Counted from the first letter of the stretch, positions 19,582 to 27,986 are shown. The stretch is DNA of 64,000 nucleotides from Limnohabitans sp. (GCF_023910625.1 NZ_JAAVVW010000002.1:482024-546023); one strand, 5' to 3'. Notes: generated from the letters alone by a model not told the origin. Program-made: numbers and translations.

Positions 19582-20799
19582 TCAATCGCCAAACATTTTT
19601 TGCTTCAACTCGCGCCGTTGCTGGGCTTCCAAAGACAAGGTGGCTGTAGGGCGAGCCAACAGGCGCCCCACACCGATGGGCTCGCCGGTTTCGTCACAGT
19701 AACCGTATTCACCCGCGTCGATCAAACCGATCGACTGCTCGATCTTCTTGAGCAACTTACGCTCTCGGTCGCGGGTGCGCAACTCCAGTGCGTGCTCTTC
19801 TTCGATGGTGGCGCGGTCGGCCGGGTCGGGCACGACCACCGTGTCTTCGCGCAGGTGCTCGGTGGTGGCACCGGCGCTGTTCAGGATTTCCTGCTTCAAC
19901 TGAACCAGTTTGCGTCGGAAAAAGGCCAACTGAAGGCTGTTCATGTACTCCGTATCGGGCATGGCCAGAATTTCTGCGTCAGTCAAGTCTTGAGCGGGCT
20001 TGGTCTTCCAGTTATTGGCCAGCTTGGGGTCTTTCTTGATGGGTGCAAAAGGCGCCGAGACCGTTGCCACAGGGGCACTGGGCATGAAACTGGCCTTGGC
20101 TGCCGTGGAGGCTACCGCCGGGGGCAAAGAGGGCACCGTGATCTGAGCCAGCCGTGCAGAAGGCCGTGTGGCTCGAACCAATGGATCGGGAGCACGGGGT
20201 ACAGCCGTCTCAGCAGCTTGGACAACCACAGGCCTTGCTGTCGCCACTTTTTTAACATTCATGGATTTCGTTTCAGATACAGGGGTCATCTTGGGGTTTG
20301 CCGACTTCGGCACCACTTTGCTCTTGACTGCTGGAGAGGGCTTGGCGGCTGCGCGCGCTTTGTCGACGGCAAGCGCACCGGCTTTACGGGGAGTTTTGGC
20401 GGCAACTGCTGGAGGGCTCACTGCAGATTTGACCGTCTTCAAGGTTTTTGTGGGCGCGGCAGGTTTTTTACCTTTTGCGCCTGCTGCCGCTCTAGCCACC
20501 GCGGTTTTGGGGGCCACCACTGCTTTTTTCACAGCCACTGCTTTTTTCACGGCCACCGCTTTTTTCACAGCCACTGCTTTTTTCACAGCCACTGCTTTTT
20601 TCACGGCCACCGCTTTTTTCACAGCCACTGCTTTTTTCACGGCCACCGCTTTTTTCACAGCCACCGCTTTTTTCACAGCCACCGCTTTTTTCACGGCCGC
20701 CGTTTTTTTTGTGGCCACAGTTTTTTTGGCCACTGGGGCCTTCCGGGATGTCGATGCCGCTTTTTGAGCGAGCACTGCTTTTTTATTAGAGGTCTTCAC
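19582..20799 (-). CDS. dksA: DksA-family RNA polymerase-binding protein with a long Lys/Ala N-terminal tail
   Basis: The last 120 or so residues match DksA: two long helices, the tip motif DPADRA (D-x-x-D-x-A, which inserts into the RNA polymerase secondary channel), and GEYGYCDETGEPIGVGRLLARPTA. Only the first of the four zinc-binding Cys of E. coli DksA is kept; the others are Thr/Gly and Ser/Ala-type residues, so this is probably a zinc-independent version. The first 280 or so residues are low-complexity, Lys/Ala/Val/Pro-rich and histone H1-like, including about ten copies of VKKAVA. I chose the GTG at 20799 (405 residues) because AGGAGA lies 6 nt upstream; ATG 20817 has no such site. The tail could bind nucleic acid or polyphosphate (inference). 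Confidence 0.88.
   Translation of the reverse strand: MKTSNKKAVLAQKAASTSRKAPVAKKTVATKKTAAVKKAVAVKKAVAVKKAVAVKKAVAVKKAVAVKKAVAVKKAVAVKKAVAVKKAVAVKKAVVAPKTAVARAAAGAKGKKPAAPTKTLKTVKSAVSPPAVAAKTPRKAGALAVDKARAAAKPSPAVKSKVVPKSANPKMTPVSETKSMNVKKVATARPVVVQAAETAVPRAPDPLVRATRPSARLAQITVPSLPPAVASTAAKASFMPSAPVATVSAPFAPIKKDPKLANNWKTKPAQDLTDAEILAMPDTEYMNSLQLAFFRRKLVQLKQEILNSAGATTEHLREDTVVVPDPADRATIEEEHALELRTRDRERKLLKKIEQSIGLIDAGEYGYCDETGEPIGVGRLLARPTATLSLEAQQRRELKQKMFGD
20522..20701 (-). repeat. 18-bp tandem repeat, 10 copies, inside the dksA-like gene
   Basis: Ten consecutive 18-bp units (plus strand GCTTTTTTCAC followed by AGCCACT, GGCCACC or AGCCACC) run without interruption and encode the VKKAVA hexapeptide. 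Units differ at three synonymous positions and come in mixed order, which suggests slippage or unequal crossing-over. The units are multiples of three, so copy number can change without breaking the frame. Confidence 0.95.
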
Positions 20800-21050
20800 G
20801 TCTTGTCTCCTAGCCATGTGAGAAGGCAGGCCCAAACCTCTTGCCAACGGGCGGCAACCGATTGAGAAACCTGTTCATTTGCATTCAAAACCCGTGTTTT
20901 AGACCTGGTAGGGGTCACCAGCCCCCCAAAAAATGGAAGGCTTCAGGCGGGCGATTGTAGCGATAAGAACGGTCAAAAAATGGGGCGCTGAAGATTAAAG
21001 GCCGATTGGAGCAGATGGCCAGACAGGCCTGCTTTGTGTCCACCCCAACT

Positions 21051-22085
21051 TCAGACCAAACATTGCTCCAGGCCTTGCAACAAAATATCCTTGGGCAAAT
21101 CGATGCCAATGAATACCATCTTGCTTGTTCTCACCTCACCATCGACCCAGATCGGACCCAAATCGCTGCCCATGAGTTGGTGTACGCCCTGGAAAATCAC
21201 CTTGCGCTCAGTGCCGCGCATATTCAAAACGCCCTTGTAGCGCAGCATGCGGGGGCCATAAATGTTGACGATGGCCCCCAAAAAGTCTTCCAGCTTGGCA
21301 GGGTCAAAGGGTTTTTCAGACCGAAAAACAAAGCTTTTCACATCGTCATCATGGTGATGGTGATGACCATGCTCGTGGGCGTGGGAGGGGTGGTCGCAGT
21401 GCTCGCCATGCGCGTGGTCATGGGCCTCGTCCTTCAGAAAATCCGGGTCAATGTCCAGCTTGGCGTTCAGGTTAAAGCCCTTGAGGTCGAACACCTCGGA
21501 CAGCGCAACCTCGCCGAAATGCACCACTTTTTGTGGGGCACGCGGGTTCATGTGTTTGAGGCGGTGCTGCAAGGCGTCGAGCTCTTGCGGCGAAACCAGA
21601 TCGGCCTTGCTGACGAAGATCTGATCGGCAAAGCCGACTTGGCGACGGGCTTCCTGGCGGTCGTTCAATTGCTGGGCCGCGTGTTTGGCGTCCACGAGGG
21701 TCAGGATGGAGTCCAGCAAATAAGTCTCGGCGATCTCGTCATCCATGAAAAAAGTCTGCGCCACCGGGCCGGGATCGGCCAGGCCCGTGGTCTCGATCAC
21801 GATGCGGTCAAAGTCCAGCAAACCCTTGCGGCGCTTGGTGGCCAAGAGCTGCAAGGTCACGCGCAGGTCTTCGCGGATGGTGCAGCAGATGCAGCCATTG
21901 CTCATCTGAATGATCTGCTCGTTGGTGTCCGAGAACAGGATGTCGTTGTCGATGTTTTCCTCGCCAAACTCGTTCTCGATCACGGCAATTTTCTGGCCGT
22001 GGGCCTCGGTCAGCACGCGTTTGAGCAGTGTGGTTTTACCCGAGCCCAAAAAGCCGGTCAGGATGGTGGTGGGGATCAGGGACAT
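21051..22085 (-). CDS. CobW/G3E-family GTPase (metal chaperone type)
   Basis: P-loop GTPase of the G3E/COG0523 family, whose members insert or traffic metal ions such as zinc. Seen are the Walker A TGFLGSGKTTLL, the family metal motif GCICCTIRED (C-x-C-C), the ETTGLADPGP switch, and SKADL (NKxD-like guanine motif). A metal-binding His/Asp-rich linker, HAHGEHCDHPSHAHEHGHHHHHDDD, lies between the GTPase and CobW C-terminal domains (here split: HEHGHHHHHDDD is its end). I prefer the ATG at 22085 (MSLIPTT) over the one six codons upstream. It lies next to a DksA-family gene that has lost its zinc ligands, which suggests zinc homeostasis, but no Zur site was identified. Confidence 0.9.
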   Translation of the reverse strand: MSLIPTTILTGFLGSGKTTLLKRVLTEAHGQKIAVIENEFGEENIDNDILFSDTNEQIIQMSNGCICCTIREDLRVTLQLLATKRRKGLLDFDRIVIETTGLADPGPVAQTFFMDDEIAETYLLDSILTLVDAKHAAQQLNDRQEARRQVGFADQIFVSKADLVSPQELDALQHRLKHMNPRAPQKVVHFGEVALSEVFDLKGFNLNAKLDIDPDFLKDEAHDHAHGEHCDHPSHAHEHGHHHHHDDDVKSFVFRSEKPFDPAKLEDFLGAIVNIYGPRMLRYKGVLNMRGTERKVIFQGVHQLMGSDLGPIWVDGEVRTSKMVFIGIDLPKDILLQGLEQCLV

Positions 22086-22202
22086 GGCGCGGTTCCGCTT
22101 CAAAACAGGTAGGCAACAGTTAGGGAGTGTATCGATGAATTCAAGCTCAACCTGAGCCCGACAGACATGGCCGCACTCGGCATCGGCTCCTTGGCCGGTG
22201 CC

Positions 22203-23177
22203 TCATTTGCGCTTGGCGCGGGGGTGGGCGGCGTCGTAGGCCTTGGCCAGGTGCTGAAAATCCAGCCGGGTATAGACCTGGGTGGTGCTGATGTTGGCGT
22301 GGCCCAGCAGCTCTTGCACCGCCCGCAGATCGCCACTCGACTGGAGCACATGGCTGGCAAAGGAGTGGCGCAGCATGTGCGGGTGCACCGGAGTGGCCAA
22401 GCCCGCCAGCAGGCTGCGGCGCTTGAGGCGTTGGGCCACACCCCGCGGCGTCAGGCGCGTGCCGTGGCGTCCAGGAAACAGCGCCAGCGCCAGAGCAGAT
22501 GCACCCGGTGTGGGTTGCGTGAGCATGCCCGGCAATTGCGAACGCACGGCCAGCCAGTTCGTCAGCGCCTCGATGGCCGCACGCCCCAAAGGCACGCTGC
22601 GGCGCTTGCTGCCTTTGCCCTGCACTTGCACCTCGGCGTTTTGCAGGTCGATCCAGCCACGCCCGGCACGCGCCGCCTCGGTGCTGGCCACCACGTCCAG
22701 GCCCGTCAGCTCGGCAATGCGCAGGCCGCAGCCGTACAGCAGCTCCACCATGGCCGCATCGCGGGCTTCGAGCCAGGGGTCGTCGTTTGCTTCCTCGTAC
22801 TCGGCCAATTGCACGGCTTCGTCCACCCCCAGCGCTTTGGGCAAAGGTTTGGCCACACGCGGGGCGCGCACCTCGGTCACCGGGTTTTGGGCAACCAGGC
22901 CTTCGCGACCCAACCAGGTGTAAAACCCGCGCCAGCCCGACAGGATCAGGGCAATGCCGCGCCCACTGCGTCCGGCACTGTGCATCTGCGCGACCCAGCG
23001 GCGGATGTGTCTGTTTTCCACCTTCAGCAATGGCATTCCCGATGCTGCAGCCATTTCGGCCAGGCGGGCCAGATCCAGTTGGTACAGCGTGCAGGTGCGC
23101 TCGGCCAGCCGCTTTTCAAAGCGCACATGGTCCAGATAGCGGGACACCAGTGGATCGGTGGCCTGCATCTCTGACAT
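22203..23177 (-). CDS. xerC: Tyrosine recombinase XerC
   Basis: Site-specific recombinase that with XerD resolves chromosome dimers at dif. The N-terminal SAM-like domain spans about residues 8-100. The catalytic residues are Arg153 (GCGLRIAEL), Lys191 (GKGSKRR), His267 and Arg270 (HPHMLRHSFASH), His293 (LGHANIST) and the nucleophile Tyr302 (QVYTRLDF). The 324-residue length is slightly above the usual 300 because of a short insert near residue 215-230. It lies 3 bp after the DUF484 gene, the standard dapF-DUF484-xerC order of proteobacteria. Confidence 0.96.
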   Translation of the reverse strand: MSEMQATDPLVSRYLDHVRFEKRLAERTCTLYQLDLARLAEMAAASGMPLLKVENRHIRRWVAQMHSAGRSGRGIALILSGWRGFYTWLGREGLVAQNPVTEVRAPRVAKPLPKALGVDEAVQLAEYEEANDDPWLEARDAAMVELLYGCGLRIAELTGLDVVASTEAARAGRGWIDLQNAEVQVQGKGSKRRSVPLGRAAIEALTNWLAVRSQLPGMLTQPTPGASALALALFPGRHGTRLTPRGVAQRLKRRSLLAGLATPVHPHMLRHSFASHVLQSSGDLRAVQELLGHANISTTQVYTRLDFQHLAKAYDAAHPRAKRK

Positions 23178-23180
23178 GGC

Positions 23181-23870
23181 TCAGGCCCGCGCTGTTTGCA
23201 GTACCGACAAGGCGGCACCGGCCAACTCGGCCAAACGCTCCAGCAAATCGGTGCCCATCTGGCTGTTGAAGCGTTGGGCATCGGGCGAGGCCAATACCAG
23301 CAAACCCAAAGCGGGCTGCCCTGGTGCCGCGCGCAAGGCCAGCAAAGCCAGCGAAGCGGCCTGCGTGGGATCGTCCAGCCATTGCACGGCTTCGTACCCC
23401 GAATTGGGTCCCACATAAGGTCGATCCAGAGAACTGGCCAAAGCCTGCACTGCCTCGGTCACACCTTGTGCATAGGGGGCCTGCGCATGATTGGCCTGCA
23501 GCGACCACAGACGCAAAGCCACCTGCGGCACCTGAAACAGCTCGCGAATGTTGTCCAGCGCCGATGCGGCGATCTGGTCTTCGGGCGTGCGCATCAATTC
23601 GCAAGACCAGCGGTGCAGCTTATCGGTCAGGATCATGTTTTCGTTACCATGCCGGATCATGTCCATGATGCGCTGCTCCAGGCCCTTGATCTTGTCGCGC
23701 AGCATTTGGGCTTGACGCTCTTGCAAGCTCACCGTGCGGTGGCTTTGTGGGTGTGTCAGTTGCACCGTGGCCAGCAGCGAAGCGTGGCGCTCAAAAAAAT
23801 CTGGTGTGTTCACCAGGTATTCGGCAATGTCATCTTCGGTGATCGGGCTCATGGGTTCAGAGTTGGTCAT
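23181..23870 (-). CDS. DUF484 family protein
   Basis: Cytoplasmic protein of unknown function, about 229 residues, in the conserved dapF-DUF484-xerC block. Visible features are the N-terminal family block EDDIAEYLVNTPDFFERHASLLATVQLTHP, given here only in part as YLVNTPDFFERH, and a helix likely to form a coiled coil (SLQERQAQMLRDKIKGLE). A GAF-like C-terminal half carries LLVLASPDAQRFNSQMGT. The family resembles GAF sensory domains; no ligand can be assigned. It is 17 bp from dapF and 3 bp from xerC, so one transcript is likely. Confidence 0.92.
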   Translation of the reverse strand: MTNSEPMSPITEDDIAEYLVNTPDFFERHASLLATVQLTHPQSHRTVSLQERQAQMLRDKIKGLEQRIMDMIRHGNENMILTDKLHRWSCELMRTPEDQIAASALDNIRELFQVPQVALRLWSLQANHAQAPYAQGVTEAVQALASSLDRPYVGPNSGYEAVQWLDDPTQAASLALLALRAAPGQPALGLLVLASPDAQRFNSQMGTDLLERLAELAGAALSVLQTARA

Positions 23871-23887
23871 GTCTTGGCTCCAGAAAT

Positions 23888-24772
23888 TCAGGAAAGGGTG
23901 TCGGGCAAGTCGATTTCGCCCTCAAAAACGGAAGTGGCAGGGCCGGTCATCAGCACCGGGCTGTCGGCCTGAGCGGCCCATTCAATGGTCAACACGCCGC
24001 CCGGGGCCAGCACGTCAACCCGGTTGTCCAGCCAGCCCTGGCGAATACCCAAGACCACCGCCGCACAGGCACCCGTGCCGCAGGCCAGCGTTTCGCCGAC
24101 ACCGCGCTCGAACACCCGCAATTTGATTTGCTTGCGCGAGACGATCTGCATGAAGCCAGCATTCACCCGATTGGGGAAAGCCGGGTGGTTTTCGATCAAA
24201 GGGCCTTGGACCAGCACCGGGAAAGTGTCCACATCTTCCACCCGTTGCACCGCGTGCGGGTTGCCCATGGACACCACGCCAACCCGTGCCATGGATGGGG
24301 CCATGCCCTGCACGCCCAAATTCAGGTCAAACACTGGCCACCCGTTGGCTTGGTCGCTGATGAGGCCCATCGGGTTGAATGGCACGCGTTCCCAATCAAA
24401 GATGGGCACGCCCATGTCCACCGTCACACGGCCATCGGGGTTCATGGTGAGCTCAATCTCGCCTAGCTGCACCTTCACACGAACAGTGGTTTTGTAGGTC
24501 AGGCCCTTGTCGCGCACATAGCGCACAAAGCAGCGAGCCCCGTTACCGCAGTGCTCCACCTCGCCGCCGTCGGCGTTGTGGATCACATATTCAAAGTCCA
24601 GGCCTGGCGCAGGGGATGGCCGCACGGTGAGGATCTGATCGGCTCCCACGCCAAAGTGGCGATTGGCCAAAAAACGGTACTGGGCCGCATTCAGGCCCAA
24701 GCGAGCACGCGTCTCGTCGAGCACGACAAAATCGTTGCCCGCGCCTTGCATCTTGGTAAAGCGAATGTGCAT
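23888..24772 (-). CDS. dapF: Diaminopimelate epimerase
   Basis: Cofactor-independent racemase converting LL-DAP to meso-DAP, for lysine and for the murein peptide assembled by MurE. The two catalytic cysteines are seen: Cys75 in EHCGNGARC and Cys231 in [10 protein letters not shown]. The N-terminal [15 protein letters not shown] and the NPHAV block are typical. The 294-residue length is slightly above the usual 275. It heads the dapF-DUF484-xerC unit and is divergent from the NUDIX fusion gene across 98 bp. Confidence 0.97.
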   Translation of the reverse strand: MHIRFTKMQGAGNDFVVLDETRARLGLNAAQYRFLANRHFGVGADQILTVRPSPAPGLDFEYVIHNADGGEVEHCGNGARCFVRYVRDKGLTYKTTVRVKVQLGEIELTMNPDGRVTVDMGVPIFDWERVPFNPMGLISDQANGWPVFDLNLGVQGMAPSMARVGVVSMGNPHAVQRVEDVDTFPVLVQGPLIENHPAFPNRVNAGFMQIVSRKQIKLRVFERGVGETLACGTGACAAVVLGIRQGWLDNRVDVLAPGGVLTIEWAAQADSPVLMTGPATSVFEGEIDLPDTLS

Positions 24773-24870
24773 GGCCGCGATTATCGCCCCAGAGCTTGAC
24801 CAGGACAGCTAGCGCAGCAGACCCCCTTGCACGCCAGAGTTCGCCCCGCAGGGCGGCCCGATAATGGGGC

Positions 24871-26517
24871 ATGGCACGCACATCCCAACTCTTGTACCCC
24901 CAACGCGACCCCGCCCCCCTGCGCCCCGCAGCCACCGTGCTGCTCATGCGCGACGGCCCCCAAGGCATCGAGGTGCTGATGACTCGGCGCTCGATGACAG
25001 CCAGTTTTGCGCCCGGCGCCTACGTGTTCCCCGGCGGAGGCATTGACGCCGCCGACGCCCAGGCCCACGGCATGGCGCAGCGTCGCCCCAAACAAAGCGA
25101 CTTGCACCTGACGCAAGCCATTGCCGCCATCCGCGAGAGCTTTGAAGAACTGGGCATCTTGTTCGCCCGCCATGCCGATGGCCGCTGGGCTGACAACGCT
25201 GACATTGCCCAGATCGACCGAAAAGCCTCTTTTGCCACCCAATGCCAGGCCCGAGGCCTGACGCTGGCCGCCGACCAGGTGTTCGTGCTGGCCCACTGGA
25301 TCACCGACCGCGACCTGCCACGGCGCTTTGACGTGCCCTTTTTGGTGGCCCGCATGCCCGAAGGCCAGACCCCGGTGGCCGACGAATCCGAGCAGTTTGA
25401 GCCCGTCTGGGTGAACCCACAAGAAGCGCTGAACCGCCACGAAACGGGTGATTTTTTCATGGTCTACCCGACCATCCGCACGCTGCAGCGCCTGAAAGAC
25501 TTTGCCAGCGTGGAAGCGGTGTTACAAGCCTGCGCCGTCAACGACGAACCGCTGTGGACCAGCTGCCCCCGCGCGGGCTGGCTGGCGGGCAACGAAGCGC
25601 GCTTCATGGAGCACGAAGCCCCGTTTGGCGAGCTGGCCCTGGTCACGCCCGACGGGCAAATCCACCACCACCTGGACTGGCAGACCGACCAGCCTGTGCC
25701 CCTGCTCAAGAACGTGCAGCGCCTGACCGCCCCCAACCCGGGCGTGATGACCGGCCCCGGCACCAACAGCTACTTGGTGGGCGACCCGAACACCGGCTAC
25801 ATCGCCATCGACCCCGGCCCGGCGGACATCGACCATCTGCAACGGATGTGGCGTGCGGCAGGTGGACAAATCAAGGCCATTGTGTGCACCCACTCTCACC
25901 CGGACCATTCGCCAGGCGCTGCGCCGCTGCAGGCACTGTGCACGAACAAGCCCCCCATCCTAGGCCTGTCTTCACGCCCCACATCCCGTGCCAACAGCCG
26001 CTTCACGCCGGATCGAGAGCTGACCGATGGCGAAAAACTGGTGCTGCAAGGCCTGGGTGTGGATGGCGAGATCACCCACACCCTGCATGTGGTGCACACC
26101 CCGGGCCATGCGGCCAACCATCTGTGCCTGGTGCTGGAAGAAGACGGTCTGCTGTTTTCGGGTGACCATGTGCTCAACGGCAGCACCACCGTGATCGACC
26201 CGCCCGACGGCCACATGGGCGATTATTTGGACTCGCTGGACAAGTTGGCTGCGGCGTGCGTTACCGGAGGCATCGAATTCATCTTGCCTGCGCACGGCCA
26301 TGTGCTGGGCTTTGCCCACCAGGCCATCACCCACCTGAAGGCGCACCGCCTCAAGCGCGAGGCCAAGATTGCTGCCGCCATGCAGGCCCTGCCCCAAGGC
26401 AGCCTGCAGGAATGGGTAGAAAAAGCCTACGACGATGTGCCGCCCCGCCTGTGGCCAGTGGCCGCACGCTCACTGCAAGCGCATGTGGACCACATCCGCG
26501 AACAAACCCTGTCTTGA
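24871..26517 (+). CDS. NUDIX hydrolase fused to a metallo-beta-lactamase-fold hydrolase
   Basis: 548-residue two-domain protein. The N-terminal 270 residues resemble NUDT19/RP2p-type NUDIX proteins. PGGG lies at residues 54-57 and RESFEELG at 88-95, so the NUDIX box is split by a 30-residue insert as in that subfamily. The second half is a LACTB2-like metallo-beta-lactamase fold. It has GPGTNSYLVG, the metal motif THSHPDHSPGA near residue 341, HTPGHAANHLC, SGDHVL and PAHGH, followed by the C-terminal winged-helix-like segment of that family. By family, the first domain may cleave CoA or nucleotide diphosphates and the second is a hydrolase, possibly RNA-acting; no substrate can be proven here. 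It is followed 28 bp later by the S4 protein gene. Confidence 0.88.
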   Translation: MARTSQLLYPQRDPAPLRPAATVLLMRDGPQGIEVLMTRRSMTASFAPGAYVFPGGGIDAADAQAHGMAQRRPKQSDLHLTQAIAAIRESFEELGILFARHADGRWADNADIAQIDRKASFATQCQARGLTLAADQVFVLAHWITDRDLPRRFDVPFLVARMPEGQTPVADESEQFEPVWVNPQEALNRHETGDFFMVYPTIRTLQRLKDFASVEAVLQACAVNDEPLWTSCPRAGWLAGNEARFMEHEAPFGELALVTPDGQIHHHLDWQTDQPVPLLKNVQRLTAPNPGVMTGPGTNSYLVGDPNTGYIAIDPGPADIDHLQRMWRAAGGQIKAIVCTHSHPDHSPGAAPLQALCTNKPPILGLSSRPTSRANSRFTPDRELTDGEKLVLQGLGVDGEITHTLHVVHTPGHAANHLCLVLEEDGLLFSGDHVLNGSTTVIDPPDGHMGDYLDSLDKLAAACVTGGIEFILPAHGHVLGFAHQAITHLKAHRLKREAKIAAAMQALPQGSLQEWVEKAYDDVPPRLWPVAARSLQAHVDHIREQTLS

Positions 26518-26545
26518 TTCGCCTTAAGCATTTTTGAAAGCATGG

Positions 26546-27241
26546 ATGATTTCCTCTGAAGAAGGCATACGCCTGGCCAAACGCGTGGCCGCCGAGCAAC
26601 ACTGCTCGCGCCGCGAAGCCGAAGCCCTGATCGTGGCTGGCGGCGTCCAAGTCGCCAGCAAAGTGGTGACCGACCCAGCCCGGCGTGTGCGGCCTGAACA
26701 AGCCGTTCAGGTCAACCGTTTGGTCTCCATGGCCGCCCTCGCCCCCATGACCTTGGCGCTGTTCAAGCCCGCCCACCGCGTGGCCAACTTGGCCTGGCTG
26801 CAAGACACCGTGGGCCTCAAAGCCGCCCAGCCGGGTCTTTGGGGGCCCGAACGCTTGGCCAAAATGCAAATGCCCTTGCCGCTGGCCAAACCCGCCAGCG
26901 GTTTGTGCATTTTTTCAGACGACATCGCCGTGCTGCGCCACCTGGAAGACCGCCGCAGCCCGATGGAGCAAGAATGGATGGCCACCGTGGGTGGCGAAGT
27001 GCCAGAGGGCACCATCAAGGCCTTGAACGGCCCCGGCATCCGCACCAGCATCAACCGCCAAACCGACACCCTGACGGTGCTGCGCATCGCTGGCAAGGAC
27101 ATCGACGGGCTGGAACTGGGCCGCTGGCTGGACGAACAATGCCCGCTGCAAGACCTGCGCCGTCAACGTGTAGGCCGTCTGAACCTGGCCCCCCTGGAGC
27201 CAGGGCAGTGGCGAGAACTGGCGGGGCACGAGCGGTTTTAA
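26546..27241 (+). CDS. S4-domain protein related to RsuA-type pseudouridine synthases, catalytic Asp absent
   Basis: 231 residues. The N-terminal S4 RNA-binding domain is clear (RLAKRVAAEQHCSRREAEALIVAGGVQV in part, with SRREAEALI and VQVNRL). The rest follows RsuA/RluF layout: LALFKPAHRV matches the KPxG region, and PEGTIKALNG and the TDTLTVLRIAGKDIDGLELG stretch match the end. The catalytic motif G-R-L-D-x-x-T-x-G-L is replaced by L-P-L-A-K-P-A-S-G-L, so the nucleophilic Asp is Ala114. It may bind rRNA without modifying it. I chose the ATG at 26546; a TTG four codons upstream is less likely. Confidence 0.8.
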   Translation: MISSEEGIRLAKRVAAEQHCSRREAEALIVAGGVQVASKVVTDPARRVRPEQAVQVNRLVSMAALAPMTLALFKPAHRVANLAWLQDTVGLKAAQPGLWGPERLAKMQMPLPLAKPASGLCIFSDDIAVLRHLEDRRSPMEQEWMATVGGEVPEGTIKALNGPGIRTSINRQTDTLTVLRIAGKDIDGLELGRWLDEQCPLQDLRRQRVGRLNLAPLEPGQWRELAGHERF

Positions 27242-27335
27242 TCTCTTTTTAATCCGATGGCAGGACAAAAAGACCTGTTTTACCCCTTGTAATAGCCTTG
27301 TTTATCTCCAAATGACAATCCAGTCTCAGAAAATA

Positions 27336-27345
27336 ACTGTACAGT
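27336..27345. promoter_or_regulatory. 10-bp palindrome upstream of the Rrf2-type regulator
   Basis: ACTGTACAGT is a perfect palindrome 80 bp before the ATG of the IscR-like gene, in an AT-rich 180-bp gap after the S4 gene. Rrf2 regulators often bind their own promoters. This is only a candidate operator; the match could be chance. Confidence 0.3.
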
Positions 27346-27424
27346 CACTGCTGTATGTCCTGCAGCCAAGACCCCACGGATGGCCCTTTCAAAAAGCCAT
27401 CCAGAACGCAGAAAGGAGCCCACC

Positions 27425-27946
27425 ATGCGTTTGAGCACCAAGAGCCGATTTGCCGTCACTGCCATGATCGATGTGGCGTTGCGTGAAGACCGTGGCCCCG
27501 TGTCGCTGGCCGCCATCAGCGTACGCCACCAGATTTCGCTGTCCTATCTGGAACAGTTGTTCAGCAAACTGCGCCAACAAGGTCTGGTCGAAAGCACCCG
27601 CGGCCCAGGCGGCGGTTATTCACTGTCGCGTAATGCCGAAAAAATCACCATGGCCGACATCGTGGGTGCGGTGGACGCCCCTGCCGATGACGAAGCCGCA
27701 GCCGAAGGCGGCTGGATGAACAGCGAGCTGTGGGCCAGCCTGAACGAAAAAATGCTGACCCACTTGCAGTCCATCACCCTGCGCCAACTCGTTGCCGAGC
27801 AACGCACCAAGGGCGTCACCATCGAGCCAGCCCCCCAACCTGCCGTCAAACGCGGCGTGTTTGCCAAGCCAAAAAGTGCCATGAAAATCACCGCCCCCAA
27901 CTCGGTGTTCGCCTTAGCGGGAAGCCTGATGCCCTCTCGCGGCTAA
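27425..27946 (+). CDS. Rrf2-family regulator, IscR-like without cluster cysteines
   Basis: 173 residues beginning MRLSTKSRFAVTAMIDVALR, almost identical in pattern to IscR, with the winged helix ISLSYLEQLFSKLRQQGLV and the wing STRGPGGGYSLSR. IscR ligates a 2Fe-2S cluster with three Cys near residues 92-104. The matching stretch here (ADDEAAAEGGWM, residues 87-98) has none, and the whole protein has no Cys. The downstream helix ELWASLNEKML matches IscR. An AAGGAG site precedes the ATG. No isc genes are adjacent. It is probably a paralogue that senses something else or acts as a constitutive, apo-like regulator (inference). Confidence 0.87.
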   Translation: MRLSTKSRFAVTAMIDVALREDRGPVSLAAISVRHQISLSYLEQLFSKLRQQGLVESTRGPGGGYSLSRNAEKITMADIVGAVDAPADDEAAAEGGWMNSELWASLNEKMLTHLQSITLRQLVAEQRTKGVTIEPAPQPAVKRGVFAKPKSAMKITAPNSVFALAGSLMPSRG

Positions 27947-27960
27947 GCTTTGCACTCCCC

Positions 27961-27986
27961 AAAAAACCCGCTGCGGCGGGTTTTTT
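27961..27986. terminator. Bidirectional terminator between the Rrf2-type gene and rnpB
   Basis: A perfect 11-bp stem (AAAAAACCCGC, loop TGCG, GCGGGTTTTTT) gives a T-run on both strands. It lies 15 bp after the Rrf2-type stop codon and about 18 bp after the mature 3' end of the convergent rnpB. Confidence 0.93.

Noticed and set aside
20522-20701. CRISPR-like array
   Set aside because: The repeats are directly adjacent without spacers and encode a repeated hexapeptide in frame.
19552-20865. Long plus-strand open frame rich in Phe/His across the dksA-like gene
   Set aside because: It is the mirror of the Lys/Ala repeat on the other strand; it has no ribosome site and its composition simply follows the repeat.
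27336-27345. LexA box
   Set aside because: ACTGTACAGT lacks the 8-bp spacer between CTG and CAG needed for a LexA site; kept only as a weak candidate palindrome.
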